The notes under the pieces are model-generated. The model was not told the origin of the DNA. It saw only the letters and a program-made list of their open reading frames with translations, and searched no databases. Shown here in pieces: positions 27,005 through 35,355 of a stretch of DNA of 64,000 nucleotides (the first letter of the stretch is position 1; each line of letters starts with the position of its first letter). Where the stretch lies: contig NZ_QXGH01000011.1 in NCBI RefSeq assembly GCF_003515065.1, forward strand, positions 62,001-126,000, read 5' to 3'. The position numbers were made by a program, and so were the translations under genes. Source of the stretch: Nocardioides immobilis. GTDB taxonomy: Bacteria > Actinomycetota > Actinomycetes > Propionibacteriales > Nocardioidaceae.

Positions 27005-29224
27005 TCAGCCTCGACCCTCCGGTGTTCGGCTGAGGGCGAGCTCGTCGACCAGCGTGCGCGCCCGCGCCTCGAAGGAGTGCGCTGCGAGCACGTGCCGCGC
27101 CACCTCCTGGCGCTCCTGACGGGAGGGGAAGCGATCCGCGCGCTCCACGACGAGGGAGCGCAGTTCGTCCGGCGTGCGCCAGACTCTCACCGCAGAGGCG
27201 ACGATCGGGTCCGCTGGCACCACGTCACTGACGACCCTGGTCCCGCTGGCGACCGCATCGAAGATCCGGTTGGCCACGAATCCCTCACGTCGCATGTCGG
27301 CCCAGTGGTCGTTGAGGACCACCCCAGCGCTCGCATAGAGGGCACCCAGCTCGGCGTTGTTCACGTGAGCGGCGACGACGAGGTGCTCGGGGACCAGCCC
27401 TTCCCAACCGTCACCGACGATCGCCGGCTCGAGTCCCGCGGACAACGCCGCTGAGATGACCGGACGCGGCCGACCTCGGGCATTGCCGACGAACAGCAGC
27501 GGCACGTCATCGCTCGGCCCTGTCACGCTCGGTCGGAAGTGCTCCGGATCGGTGCACTGGAGCAGCGGGATCACCGGCCTGCCCCACTGGCCTGACTTCG
27601 TGGCCGCCCAGCTCTCACTCGCGGCGAACACCAGTTCGTAGCCATCCACCTCCTCCGCTGTGACGTCGTCGGGGTGGCTGATCACCCACATGACGTGGCC
27701 CGGCCGGCGTCCAGCCGTCACCTGGTCGCGACCTCGCAGCACGAGGACCACGTCATCGAGCTCTCGCGAACGCCGTGACCTGCTGTCCCGGCTATCGACC
27801 GTCACATGCTGACCGAGCCCCTCCAGCGCGCCTGCCAGTGATCTCGCGAAGTACGCATCTCCCCACGTCGCACCCCAGGGGCCGCCCGTCACCGACGTGT
27901 CGATCGTCCATCGCCACCGAGGCGCGGACTCCTTGATTGTTGACTGCGGCCTCGGCGTCGGCGTCGGGGTGACGCGACCAGCGCCGTCCGTCAGGACGTC
28001 GTAGCCGGCGCGCCACCAGACGTCTCTGGCCCCCTCCGGCGTGGGCGTGGCGATTGGCGGACCGGGCTCTCCTGACCGAAGGTCCCCAGTGAGCAGCAGC
28101 TTCGCGCTCGGGACGCAACGGGCGCGCCCGCCGCGGCTCCACCAGGCCCGCAGGGCGAGGTCCGTGAGCAGATGGGCCGCCGGCACGTCAGGTCCGGGTC
28201 CTATCTCGCGCGCCAGGTCTGTCGCCAGAGCGACGACCCCTCCCACCCCTGGGACCGTTCCGTCGCCCAAGCGGTCGGCGTCTGCCTCCGGCATTCCCGC
28301 CAGCAGCGGAGTCTCGCCGAAGCGGCCGTCGATGAAGCTTGTCCCGGCACTCAGCACGACCCGCTCGGAGTCGAGCAGAAGCGGCTGCGTGACGATGGTG
28401 TCGGCGTCGTCTCGCAGGGGCGCCACGAGCTCACCCAACCATGGCCAGTAAGGGGCAGACGTCTCCTCCGTGACCAGAACGACGTGCTCACCGGTGGCGG
28501 AGCAGAGGCAGGACCTCAGCTCGTCGGCGTGCGAGGGCGACACGTCGACCACCGTTGTGGCAGAGGTACCCGCGGCCACGTCGAGCAGCAACCGCCGTCC
28601 CAGACCCGGAGTGGGTGAACCCAGGACGACCTCGACGTCGTGGACAGGATGCTCGCGGAAGACCCCGAGCGCCATGCGGGCCATCCACGGCGCAGGACCC
28701 CGCGGCACCACGACGCTGATCCGGCCGGGCACGGTGGCCGCTGGAGGGCGGCGTCCCGGGTGGATGGTGGCGGTCCGGAGCCGGGAGAGGAGCTCCCCCC
28801 ACGACAGGGGTTCGGCCCCACGAGGACCTGGGATCGGCGAGGTGTCCGTGAGCGAGGCGAGCCACCGCTCAGCCGGGCCACGTCGGTCGTCGACCGCCGC
28901 CGGATCGGTCTCGATCAACCGATCCAGGTGCAGGAGCGGGTGTGGTGAGCGACGGTGCTGTCGCTGACGACTACGGAGATAGGCCGAGAGCGGGTCGGCG
29001 CCTGATCTGCCCCACCCACCTCTCGGGAAGACCCAGTCGGGGCTGAAGAGCGGGTGCGGAGTGGCTGTGAACTGGCCTCGGTGGACGTAGTCGGCCGCCG
29101 CCTCCTCCCGCGACCGGAAGTCGCGGTGGGTCTGGAGGGTGTACCAGTGCTCGTCGAACAGGCGGGACGCCAGCAGTTCCCCGACGGGATCGTCGGTACG
29201 ACGCCCCGGCCGCGCGCCGTTCAC
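27005..29224 (-). CDS. Glycosyltransferase with HYxxxG-type repeats and CgeB-like domain
   Basis: A 739-residue protein. Residues 20-75 hold one repeat module (FDEHWYTLQTHRDF...ADYVHRGQF...PHPLFSPDW) and a looser second one. The middle (about 165-370) is a weak GT2-like domain without the usual Asp-rich motif: RISVVVPRGPAPWMARMALG, VVLVTEETSAPYW. The C-terminal 300 residues match the CgeB-like end of the 1142-residue protein: ATWGDAYFARSLAGALEGLG, VMWVISHPDDVT, LLQCTDPEHFRPS, LFVGNARGRPRP, LNDHWADMRREGF, NRIFDAVASGTRVVSDVV. It starts in an ATGA overlap (29221-29224) with the GH16 gene, so the two are coupled. The upstream 145 nt after its stop hold nothing recognisable. Confidence 0.85.
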   Translation of the reverse strand: MNGARPGRRTDDPVGELLASRLFDEHWYTLQTHRDFRSREEAAADYVHRGQFTATPHPLFSPDWVFPRGGWGRSGADPLSAYLRSRQRQHRRSPHPLLHLDRLIETDPAAVDDRRGPAERWLASLTDTSPIPGPRGAEPLSWGELLSRLRTATIHPGRRPPAATVPGRISVVVPRGPAPWMARMALGVFREHPVHDVEVVLGSPTPGLGRRLLLDVAAGTSATTVVDVSPSHADELRSCLCSATGEHVVLVTEETSAPYWPWLGELVAPLRDDADTIVTQPLLLDSERVVLSAGTSFIDGRFGETPLLAGMPEADADRLGDGTVPGVGGVVALATDLAREIGPGPDVPAAHLLTDLALRAWWSRGGRARCVPSAKLLLTGDLRSGEPGPPIATPTPEGARDVWWRAGYDVLTDGAGRVTPTPTPRPQSTIKESAPRWRWTIDTSVTGGPWGATWGDAYFARSLAGALEGLGQHVTVDSRDSRSRRSRELDDVVLVLRGRDQVTAGRRPGHVMWVISHPDDVTAEEVDGYELVFAASESWAATKSGQWGRPVIPLLQCTDPEHFRPSVTGPSDDVPLLFVGNARGRPRPVISAALSAGLEPAIVGDGWEGLVPEHLVVAAHVNNAELGALYASAGVVLNDHWADMRREGFVANRIFDAVASGTRVVSDVVPADPIVASAVRVWRTPDELRSLVVERADRFPSRQERQEVARHVLAAHSFEARARTLVDELALSRTPEGRG

Positions 29225-30456
29225 CGCTCCCAGTAGCGGACCCAGTCGACGGCCATGGTCTGCCGAAGCCTGTCCTCGCCGCCGAGGTACTGGAGCTCGT
29301 AGTCAGAGCTCAGGAGGCTCAGGATGAGGAACTGACGCTGGCCGGACACGCCCTTGCCGGTGCGGTACGTCTCCTTGCCGTCGATCCGGAAGATGTACCG
29401 CTTCGGGGTCCACTCGACGGAGAAGACGTGGTACCGCTGGTGCCACTTGCCGCCGAACCTGCCCGGGTTCTTGATGAAACCGCCGATCTTCACGCCCGTC
29501 TTGCCCGGCCCGCCATCGTCCGGGTAGTGCCAGATGAAGCTCGAGAGGCCGCCGTTCGGATGGTTCTTCCCGAACCACTCGATCACGTCGATCTCGGCTC
29601 CGGTCTGCTTCGCCGACCCCTCGGGGGCTGCAGGCGCCGTGGGCTGGAGCCAGAACGACGCGTGCTGGCCGCGGAGCGGCTGGACCTTGACCCGGGCTGC
29701 GGCGAAGCCGTAGAGAAAGTCCTTCTCGGCGTCCTGGGTGCCGATGTGGCCGTTGAGCCGCCACTCGTAACTGCGGCCGGCGTACCGGCACTTACGGGTG
29801 CCGTTGAGCTCGTCCTCGAGCGTGGGGCGGGCGGGGTCGTTGAGGACACTCAGGTGCACAGCGCCGTCCGTGACCTGGACTGCTCGGGGGGAGGCCTTCG
29901 AGCACCGCCTCAGGCTGACCGCGGAATAGCCCTGCAGCCGGTGGTTCCAGTCGGCCCCCAGCGCGTGCCCGCCGAACTCATCGGTCCAGTCGGCCTGGCC
30001 CCACTGGTCGGTCCTCACACCGTTGCTGGCGATCTTGTCCAGACCGCCTCCGGCCGGTGCCAGGACCCGGTAGGTCAGCAGCCTGCCCTTGAGCTTGTAG
30101 GGAGCAGTGAACTGGGCCTCACCCCTGCCGTTCTGCTTCGCCTGGGCGACCGTGACCCACCGTGCTCCCGCCTTGCGCTGGAGCTTGACCGCCCGGCCCT
30201 TGCGGGCCGGCGCGAACACGCCCGTCATTGCGCTCTTCGCCTTGGCGGCCCTCTTGGTTCCTCTGCCCGGCTGCACGATCTGCGGGTGCATCCTCAGGGC
30301 GGCCCTCTGCTTTGCCGTCGCGTGGACGGGCGAAACCGCGCTCGATGCGACCGAGGGTCCTTGGGCGACCGCCGAGGCAGCGGTGATAGCCGCCCCGCAC
30401 AACGAGAGGGAGACCAGAACCGCCGCAGCGAGAAGTGGGCGTCGATTGCGTGGCAT
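29221..30456 (-). CDS. Secreted glycoside hydrolase family 16 protein
   Basis: A 411-residue protein. Its signal peptide (RNRRPLLAAAVLVSLSLCGAA, probable cleavage around residue 30) sends it out of the cell. Residues 60-125 form a strand-rich Ig-like region (GVFAPARKGRAVKLQRKAG). The GH16 domain follows: WTDEFGG, HGHIG-type strands, and the catalytic EIDVIEWFG near residue 285 with both acids in place (E-x-D-x-x-E). KRYIFRIDGKETYRT and AVDWVRYWER close the jelly roll. GH16 enzymes cut or rearrange beta-1,3/1,4-glucans and galactans. ATG 30456 starts the signal peptide. It is translationally coupled to a cytosolic glycosyltransferase, so it likely trims or links the glycan that island makes. 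Confidence 0.92.
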   Translation of the reverse strand: MPRNRRPLLAAAVLVSLSLCGAAITAASAVAQGPSVASSAVSPVHATAKQRAALRMHPQIVQPGRGTKRAAKAKSAMTGVFAPARKGRAVKLQRKAGARWVTVAQAKQNGRGEAQFTAPYKLKGRLLTYRVLAPAGGGLDKIASNGVRTDQWGQADWTDEFGGHALGADWNHRLQGYSAVSLRRCSKASPRAVQVTDGAVHLSVLNDPARPTLEDELNGTRKCRYAGRSYEWRLNGHIGTQDAEKDFLYGFAAARVKVQPLRGQHASFWLQPTAPAAPEGSAKQTGAEIDVIEWFGKNHPNGGLSSFIWHYPDDGGPGKTGVKIGGFIKNPGRFGGKWHQRYHVFSVEWTPKRYIFRIDGKETYRTGKGVSGQRQFLILSLLSSDYELQYLGGEDRLRQTMAVDWVRYWER

Positions 30457-30485
30457 GGTCCTGATTCTCCGTCGATGAGGAGGCG

Positions 30486-30605
30486 AGCATAGGTCACTTT
30501 CGACGACGAGACGGGGGATCGTGTCGCGACGCGAAAGAGCAGGCCCTTTCGCTGCGTCCGGGATTTTTGCGAAGTTGCTGCGCCAGCGGCCCGGTGCAGT
30601 AACCT
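30486..30605. promoter_or_regulatory. Divergent promoters for GH16 operon and sulfotransferase operon
   Basis: Minus strand: TATGCT (30486-30491) about 30 nt before the GH16 ATG. Plus strand: TAACCT at 30600-30605 with TTGCTG 30575-30580 as a -35 (19-bp spacer), 31 nt before GTG 30637. The region between is AT-richer than its surroundings and contains TCGCGACGCGA, a candidate operator. Confidence 0.35.
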
Positions 30606-30636
30606 TTGTGGCGATGTCGACCATGGGGAGCCACTT

Positions 30637-31689
30637 GTGATTCTCGGTGATTCCGGCCCGGAGTTCTCTCAGGCGACGCCGAACAGGCGTGGGGTCTTCA
30701 TCGTCGGGTCGGGTCGCAGCGGGACCAGCGCACTCGCGTGCACCCTGCAGTCGCTCGGCTTGCGCGTACCCCAGCCGGAAGTCCCCCCGGACGATTCCAA
30801 CCCCAAGGGGTTCGGGGAGTCACAGTGGGTCGTCGACTTCCACGACCGGATGCTGCGCCGCGCCAACGTGCGTGTCGCGGACGCTCGCCCGCAGGCCTGG
30901 TTCGACACCGGGAGGGTCAGCGCCCTCGAGAAGCCACGTGAGGAAGCCTTCCAGTGGCTCGCGAGCCAGTTCGACGAGGGCGTCAGCGAGGTCGTGCTGA
31001 AGGATCCGCGCATGGCGTGGTTCATCGGCCTGTGGCGCTCGGCGACGCTGAGGCTGAACATCGAGTCCTCTTACGTCATCATGCTTCGCACGCCGTCCGA
31101 GGTGGTGGGCAGTAAGCAGAAGTACTACTCAGCCCACGCCACCGACGTGAGCGCCGTCAGCCGAGCTGCCAGCTGGATCAACCAGATGTTGCACACCGAG
31201 CGGGCCACGCGGGAGGAGCGCCGCGCGTTCGTGCACTACTCGTCGTTGATCGACGACTGGACCATCCCCATCTACCGGTTGGGTCAGCGGTTCGGTCTGG
31301 AAGCCGTCAACTCCGCCTCTGCCCGCGACCTGCGGAACATCCACGACCTGATCGATCCGGACCTGCACCGGGTCCACACCACCTGGGAGGACGTCCGCGT
31401 CCCGAAGTCGCTGCGCCTTCTGATCGACGAGACGTGGCACCACTTGGGCAACCTGGCCAAGGACGAGGAGGAGTCCACGGACCAGCACACTGCCCTGGAC
31501 CAGATCCGCCACGAGTACGTCCAGCTCTACGAGGAGGCCGAGGCCATCGCGCAGTCGTCGATGCTGGCGGCTCGTAAGAAGCGGCGGAGCCACCGCACGT
31601 CCGGCACACCCGAAGCACCCCCCGAAACCTCCGATTCCCCGAGCGCAGCACTCCGGACCACGGGGATCCTGGGCCGGTTGAGGGGTTAG
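30637..31689 (+). CDS. Sulfotransferase-family protein
   Basis: A 350-residue protein. The PAPS P-loop RGVFIVGSGRSGTSALACTL is at about residues 18-37. The 3'-phosphate-binding region is VIMLRTPSEVVGSKQKYY, and VVLKDPRMAWF is typical of the Sulfotransfer_3-like family. The C-terminus (from about 270) is helical, acidic and basic in turn, ending in a Ser/Pro/Thr-rich tail. GTG 30637 has GGGGAG 6 nt upstream. It is the first gene of an operon with two paralogous glycosyltransferases (5-nt gap to the next). Sulfation of a sugar hydroxyl is the expected reaction; the acceptor is unknown. Confidence 0.82.
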   Translation: MILGDSGPEFSQATPNRRGVFIVGSGRSGTSALACTLQSLGLRVPQPEVPPDDSNPKGFGESQWVVDFHDRMLRRANVRVADARPQAWFDTGRVSALEKPREEAFQWLASQFDEGVSEVVLKDPRMAWFIGLWRSATLRLNIESSYVIMLRTPSEVVGSKQKYYSAHATDVSAVSRAASWINQMLHTERATREERRAFVHYSSLIDDWTIPIYRLGQRFGLEAVNSASARDLRNIHDLIDPDLHRVHTTWEDVRVPKSLRLLIDETWHHLGNLAKDEEESTDQHTALDQIRHEYVQLYEEAEAIAQSSMLAARKKRRSHRTSGTPEAPPETSDSPSAALRTTGILGRLRG

Positions 31690-31694
31690 GCGTC

Positions 31695-32636
31695 GTGCAT
31701 CCCGGCTCGACCGAGGTCCAGTCCTCCGTCCCTCCCACCGACGGCCTCCCTCGGTTCGGCCGGTCGCCCTTCGGTGGGAGAGGGCTGCAGCGTGGCGTCA
31801 CGGCGGTGGTACGCGTCAAGAACGAGGCACACAACCTCCGGTTCTCGCTGGCCCCGCTCCTCCGGGCGACCGACGCCGTCATCCTCGTCGACAACCAGTC
31901 GAGCGACGGCACCGCGGAGGTCGCCCACGGCGTCGCAGCGGCGCTGGGCCTGAGTGATCGGCTCTGGATCCTCGACTACCCCTTTGCCCTGAGCCGCTGC
32001 GGTCCCGAACACCTGCTGACGCCCCCGGACTCGGTGCACAGTCTCGTCTACTTCAACAACTGGGCGTTCTCGCACGTCCGGACGGCCTACGCCCTGAAGT
32101 GGGACGGCGACATGGCGCTCACCGCGGAAGGAGCGGCCCAGATCAGGGACTTCTGCTGGCAGGTCGGCTACACCCGTGTCAACCTCTTGCTGCCGAGGCA
32201 CCCGCTCTACGTCGAGAGTGAACAGGTCGGTTACCTCGACCTGGGGCTGCACAACGTGGAGCACTACGGCCACCCCATCCTCTCGAGCTACTCCTACGTC
32301 AAGGCCTTCGAGTGGGAGATGCTCCGGGTCCCGCAGGGTAGCCGGAACCACGCCCTCCCCGGCGGCTCGTGCCTGGAGCTCAAGCACCTCGACGAAGACG
32401 AGTTCGCCCATTGGACCGATCACGAGGCCTTCGCGACGAGCTCTCGCACTCGTCGCAAGCGACGCGAGTTCGCGACGTTCCAGGCGATCAAGGCCGGCCG
32501 GTGGGACGCCTGCGACCGCTTGTTCCGGATCGAAGCCCCGAGAGGTGTGCATATCGTGGACCACGTCGCCCGCGAGTGGCTCCCCCGCGCGGCTCGCCCC
32601 CTCGTCCACGATCGGGAGATGCCTCCCCGGTCATGA
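31695..32636 (+). CDS. GT2-like glycosyltransferase, first of a tandem pair
   Basis: A 313-residue protein. It has VTAVVRVKNEAHNLRFSLAP and AVILVDNQSSDGTAEVAHG for nucleotide-sugar binding, ALKWDGDMALTAEGA with the DxD, and the unusual stretch SRCGPEHLLTPPDSVHSLVY. The end reads VHIVDHVAREWLPRAA. It is the closest relative in the window of the next gene. GTG 31695 starts 5 nt after the sulfotransferase stop, and its own stop overlaps the next ATG (ATGA). The pair probably adds similar residues. Confidence 0.82.
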   Translation: MHPGSTEVQSSVPPTDGLPRFGRSPFGGRGLQRGVTAVVRVKNEAHNLRFSLAPLLRATDAVILVDNQSSDGTAEVAHGVAAALGLSDRLWILDYPFALSRCGPEHLLTPPDSVHSLVYFNNWAFSHVRTAYALKWDGDMALTAEGAAQIRDFCWQVGYTRVNLLLPRHPLYVESEQVGYLDLGLHNVEHYGHPILSSYSYVKAFEWEMLRVPQGSRNHALPGGSCLELKHLDEDEFAHWTDHEAFATSSRTRRKRREFATFQAIKAGRWDACDRLFRIEAPRGVHIVDHVAREWLPRAARPLVHDREMPPRS

Positions 32637-33538
32637 TCTCGCCCGTCATCAGGAACCGCGAGGGGATCGAGGAGTTCGACGTCACCTGGCCCTGGGCGCA
32701 ACGCGTCCTGCCGCCGGGCATGACGGCGGTCCTGCGTGTGCGCAACGAGGCGCGCAGCCTCCCTTGGGTTCTCCCCCGGCTGCTGCGCTCCGTTGATCAT
32801 GTCGTGCTCATCGACAACTGCTCGGACGATGGCACGGCCACGGTCGGCGCAGAAGTGGCGATGAAGAACGACGCAAGTGACCGCATCTCCATCGTCGAGT
32901 ACCCCTTCGAGGTCAGCAGATGTGGCCCCGAGCACCTGGAGACACCAGCCGACTCCGTGCACAGCCTGACGCACTTCTACAACTGGTCGTTCAGTCAGGT
33001 GCAGACCAGGTATTCGCTCAAGTGGGACGGTGACATGGTCCTCACGCCCGAGGGCGCCAGCATGCTCAGGGACCTCGGATGGCAGATCAGCGCAGTGGAA
33101 ACCGTGGTCCTCTTCCAGCACCACCCGCTGTACATCGAGAGTCCGCAGGTGGCGTACCTCGACCTCAAGCTGCGCAATGTCGAACCCTGGATCTACCCCA
33201 TGGGCCCGGAGTCGATCTACCTCAAGGGCTTCGACTGGGAGATCCGCTCCCACCCCGCCGAGGCCGAGCGGATCACGATGCCACCAGGTCTGTGTTTCGA
33301 GCTGAAGTGGCTGGACACGGACGAGTTCGCGCACTGGACCAGCATCGAGGCGTTCCACCCCGAGCGCTCACCCCGCAAGGTGCGCGAGTACGACGTCTTC
33401 ACCAAGCTCCGGGCCGGCCTGTATGCCGAGCTCGAGCCCGACTTCCTCTACCGGGTCGAAGCCCCGGCCGGCGTTCACGTCATCGACCACGTCGCCCACC
33501 GCGGCCTGGCCGAGGCCCTGGCAGCCGTCACCCGCTGA
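32633..33538 (+). CDS. GT2-like glycosyltransferase, second of a tandem pair
   Basis: A 301-residue protein. Motifs in the same order as its neighbour: MTAVLRVRNEARSLPWVLPR, VVLIDNCSDDGTATVG, YPFEVSRCGPEHLETPADSV, YSLKWDGDMVLTPEGAS (DxD) and VHVIDHVAHRGLAEAL. The identity with the upstream protein across these blocks shows tandem duplication followed by divergence. ATG 32633 overlaps the previous stop. It is the last clear gene before the low-GC pocket. Sugar specificity unknown. Confidence 0.82.
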   Translation: MISPVIRNREGIEEFDVTWPWAQRVLPPGMTAVLRVRNEARSLPWVLPRLLRSVDHVVLIDNCSDDGTATVGAEVAMKNDASDRISIVEYPFEVSRCGPEHLETPADSVHSLTHFYNWSFSQVQTRYSLKWDGDMVLTPEGASMLRDLGWQISAVETVVLFQHHPLYIESPQVAYLDLKLRNVEPWIYPMGPESIYLKGFDWEIRSHPAEAERITMPPGLCFELKWLDTDEFAHWTSIEAFHPERSPRKVREYDVFTKLRAGLYAELEPDFLYRVEAPAGVHVIDHVAHRGLAEALAAVTR

Positions 33539-33559
33539 CTATCCGCCGTTGCCCAGAAC

Positions 33560-33960
33560 ACCCGACGCCGGTCGAGAATGCTCACGGCAGGGTGAGAGCG
33601 AGCGTCTTGCCGACCGCCCGTCCATGCCCTTTCGCTTAACACCATTGGCCACGTCGACCAGACAATCAGTGAGGTAGCGCGCATTCTCGGAGAGCCAGTC
33701 CGCCACCCGTGTCGGCAAGAGGAAATCGCATGTTCGACCGGGCTCCGGATAAACACGGTCACCTCAGTCCTAAACCCTCGGTCGTCAAGCAATTCAACCA
33801 AACTCGCTCGTCGCTCGCACTGAAGAGCCTCGCTGAAGAATAGAGGACTGTCTTGGCACTGGTCGATTCAACCTGGCTCAAGCATTCCGCAAAGCACCAC
33901 GCGACGCGATTGACTTGACGTGGTTGACACGGTCCCCGCCCGCGCTCCCAAGCGTCACAC
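33560..33960 (-). pseudogene. Decayed sulfotransferase-like fragment
   Basis: On the minus strand two frames carry family-like pieces: AKTVLYSSARLFSASDER (about 33865-33800), and then, after a shift, LVELLDDRGFRTEVTVFIRS, PVEHAISS (about 33800-33710). These match the order 'SSE...LL...VRVVVFLRRPxE' of the sulfotransferase genes nearby. The N-terminal P-loop region and the C-terminus are not recognisable. Base composition is lower in GC than the flanking glycosyltransferases. Boundaries are approximate. Confidence 0.45.
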
Positions 33961-34025
33961 GTCAACGATCCCCGACTGGTAGTGTTCCGGTTGGCAGTCA
34001 AGACCAATGATGCGAGGAGTGCCTC

Positions 34026-34199
34026 ATGAACGAGACGGCAGACAAGCCCACCGCGTTCGACCCCCAGGAGGTCGCTCGGCAGGCAGCGCGCTTGGCTCGA
34101 TCAGAGGGAGTCGACTGGAAGAGCCTCCCCCAGGAGAGCCGCAAGGAGTACAAGATAAGAGTGCGGCAAAGCATGCGGGAGCAGTCCGGCCGCGACTGA
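34026..34199 (+). CDS. Small soluble protein of 57 residues, unknown
   Basis: The frame ATG 34026 to TGA 34197-34199 encodes 57 residues: an acidic start (MNETADKPTAFDPQE), two likely amphipathic helices (VARQAARLARSEGVDW; SRKEYKIRVRQSMREQ). GAGGAG lies 6 nt upstream, the best ribosome site in this pocket, and the codon pattern is GC-rich at third positions. No homologous family is recognised. It precedes the methyltransferase gene by 53 nt in the same direction and may be cotranscribed. Confidence 0.6.
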   Translation: MNETADKPTAFDPQEVARQAARLARSEGVDWKSLPQESRKEYKIRVRQSMREQSGRD

Positions 34200-34252
34200 G
34201 TACGGCTGACAGATCTCGGCGCCTTCGCCATCCCATCCCGCTAACAGGACGT

Positions 34253-35305
34253 ATGGATATGCAACTGGATCCCTCTCGAAATCCCAACAGCACCAGCATC
34301 ATGCGGTCCCGTCAACGACTGATGGCCCCGCCGACGATGCTAAAGGAAATGGGGTGGTCTCCCCCTGGCACTTACCAAGCCACACTCGAGGGGGAAGCGA
34401 TCCATATCTCTAAAGAAGCCGTAGACGGCACCCCCATTCGGTTAACCGCTAAGGGATTCGTCCTCCCTGGTCACAATTTCGGCATGCGCACGGGTGACGT
34501 TATCAAATGGACACCAAATGCTACCGGAATCCTAGCTCGGCCTGTGGATGGAGTTGCAGACCCCAGTTATACCAACCCGCTCGTCGATGACACTGGCCTA
34601 CCGATACCTCCCAGTTGGCTCGCTCAAGCCTTTACGAGTGTTCCAAGCTCTGACGCCTATCTTCGGACTGGTCGAAGCTCTGCCGAAGCTCTGTCCCAGT
34701 TCGTCTCTAACGCTGGAGCGTCACTGCAAACCATGGAGCGAATCATGGACTTCGGCGGTGGCGCGGGACGCGTGCTGAGAGCCATCCATGCAGACTCCGA
34801 TGCTGAACTCGTCTGCTACGACTTGCATCAGCCGTCGATAGAATGGTGCCGCACACATATGCCCTTCGGGCGTTGGCACGACGGTCATGAGACTCCGCCA
34901 CTGAACGAGGCGACCGGGACGTTCGATCTTATCTACGCTGCCTCGGTGTTGACTCACCTCAACGAGGTCCAACAAGATGCCTGGTTGTGGGAGTGGCACC
35001 GACTGCTGCGCCCGGGCGGTCTACTTATTCCCACATTTCGCAGCGAAGACTTCGTGTCCCGGGTCATCTCCCCGGACAATGCCGAATACGCTGCCCGCGT
35101 CCGCGCCGGTCTTCGGGATGGCGGCGGCTTCACTTATATTTCCAATGATGCCTGGGAGGGCGTCTTCCCCGGGTTCTATAGTGATGCGTACCATACTTCG
35201 GAGTACGTGCGAACACACTGGGGTGAGTTCTTCGAAGTGGTGGATATTGTACTCAACGGCTCTGTTGCTGGGCGGCAGGACGTCGCGGTCCTCCGCAAAA
35301 ACTAG
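34253..35305 (+). CDS. Class I SAM-dependent methyltransferase
   Basis: A 350-residue protein. The first 150 residues (RSRQRLMAPPTMLKEMGW, YTNPLVDDTGLPIPP) form an unnamed domain. The methyltransferase fold follows: motif I MDFGGGAGRVLRAI near residue 168, ELVCYDLHQPSIEWC, FDLIYAASVLTHLNE (motif IV/post-I), and LLRPGGLLIPTF. ATG 34253 with AGGA nearby; ATG 34259 is possible. Codon use differs from the neighbours: many A/T-ending codons, and line 34501-34560 has 30 G/C of 60. It probably methylates a sugar of the glycan and was acquired separately. Confidence 0.8.
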   Translation: MDMQLDPSRNPNSTSIMRSRQRLMAPPTMLKEMGWSPPGTYQATLEGEAIHISKEAVDGTPIRLTAKGFVLPGHNFGMRTGDVIKWTPNATGILARPVDGVADPSYTNPLVDDTGLPIPPSWLAQAFTSVPSSDAYLRTGRSSAEALSQFVSNAGASLQTMERIMDFGGGAGRVLRAIHADSDAELVCYDLHQPSIEWCRTHMPFGRWHDGHETPPLNEATGTFDLIYAASVLTHLNEVQQDAWLWEWHRLLRPGGLLIPTFRSEDFVSRVISPDNAEYAARVRAGLRDGGGFTYISNDAWEGVFPGFYSDAYHTSEYVRTHWGEFFEVVDIVLNGSVAGRQDVAVLRKN

Positions 35306-35355
35306 TAACCCGGAAGCAGGTCTGTTCTCACTAGCCGACTCGTGGCTCGCAGGTA

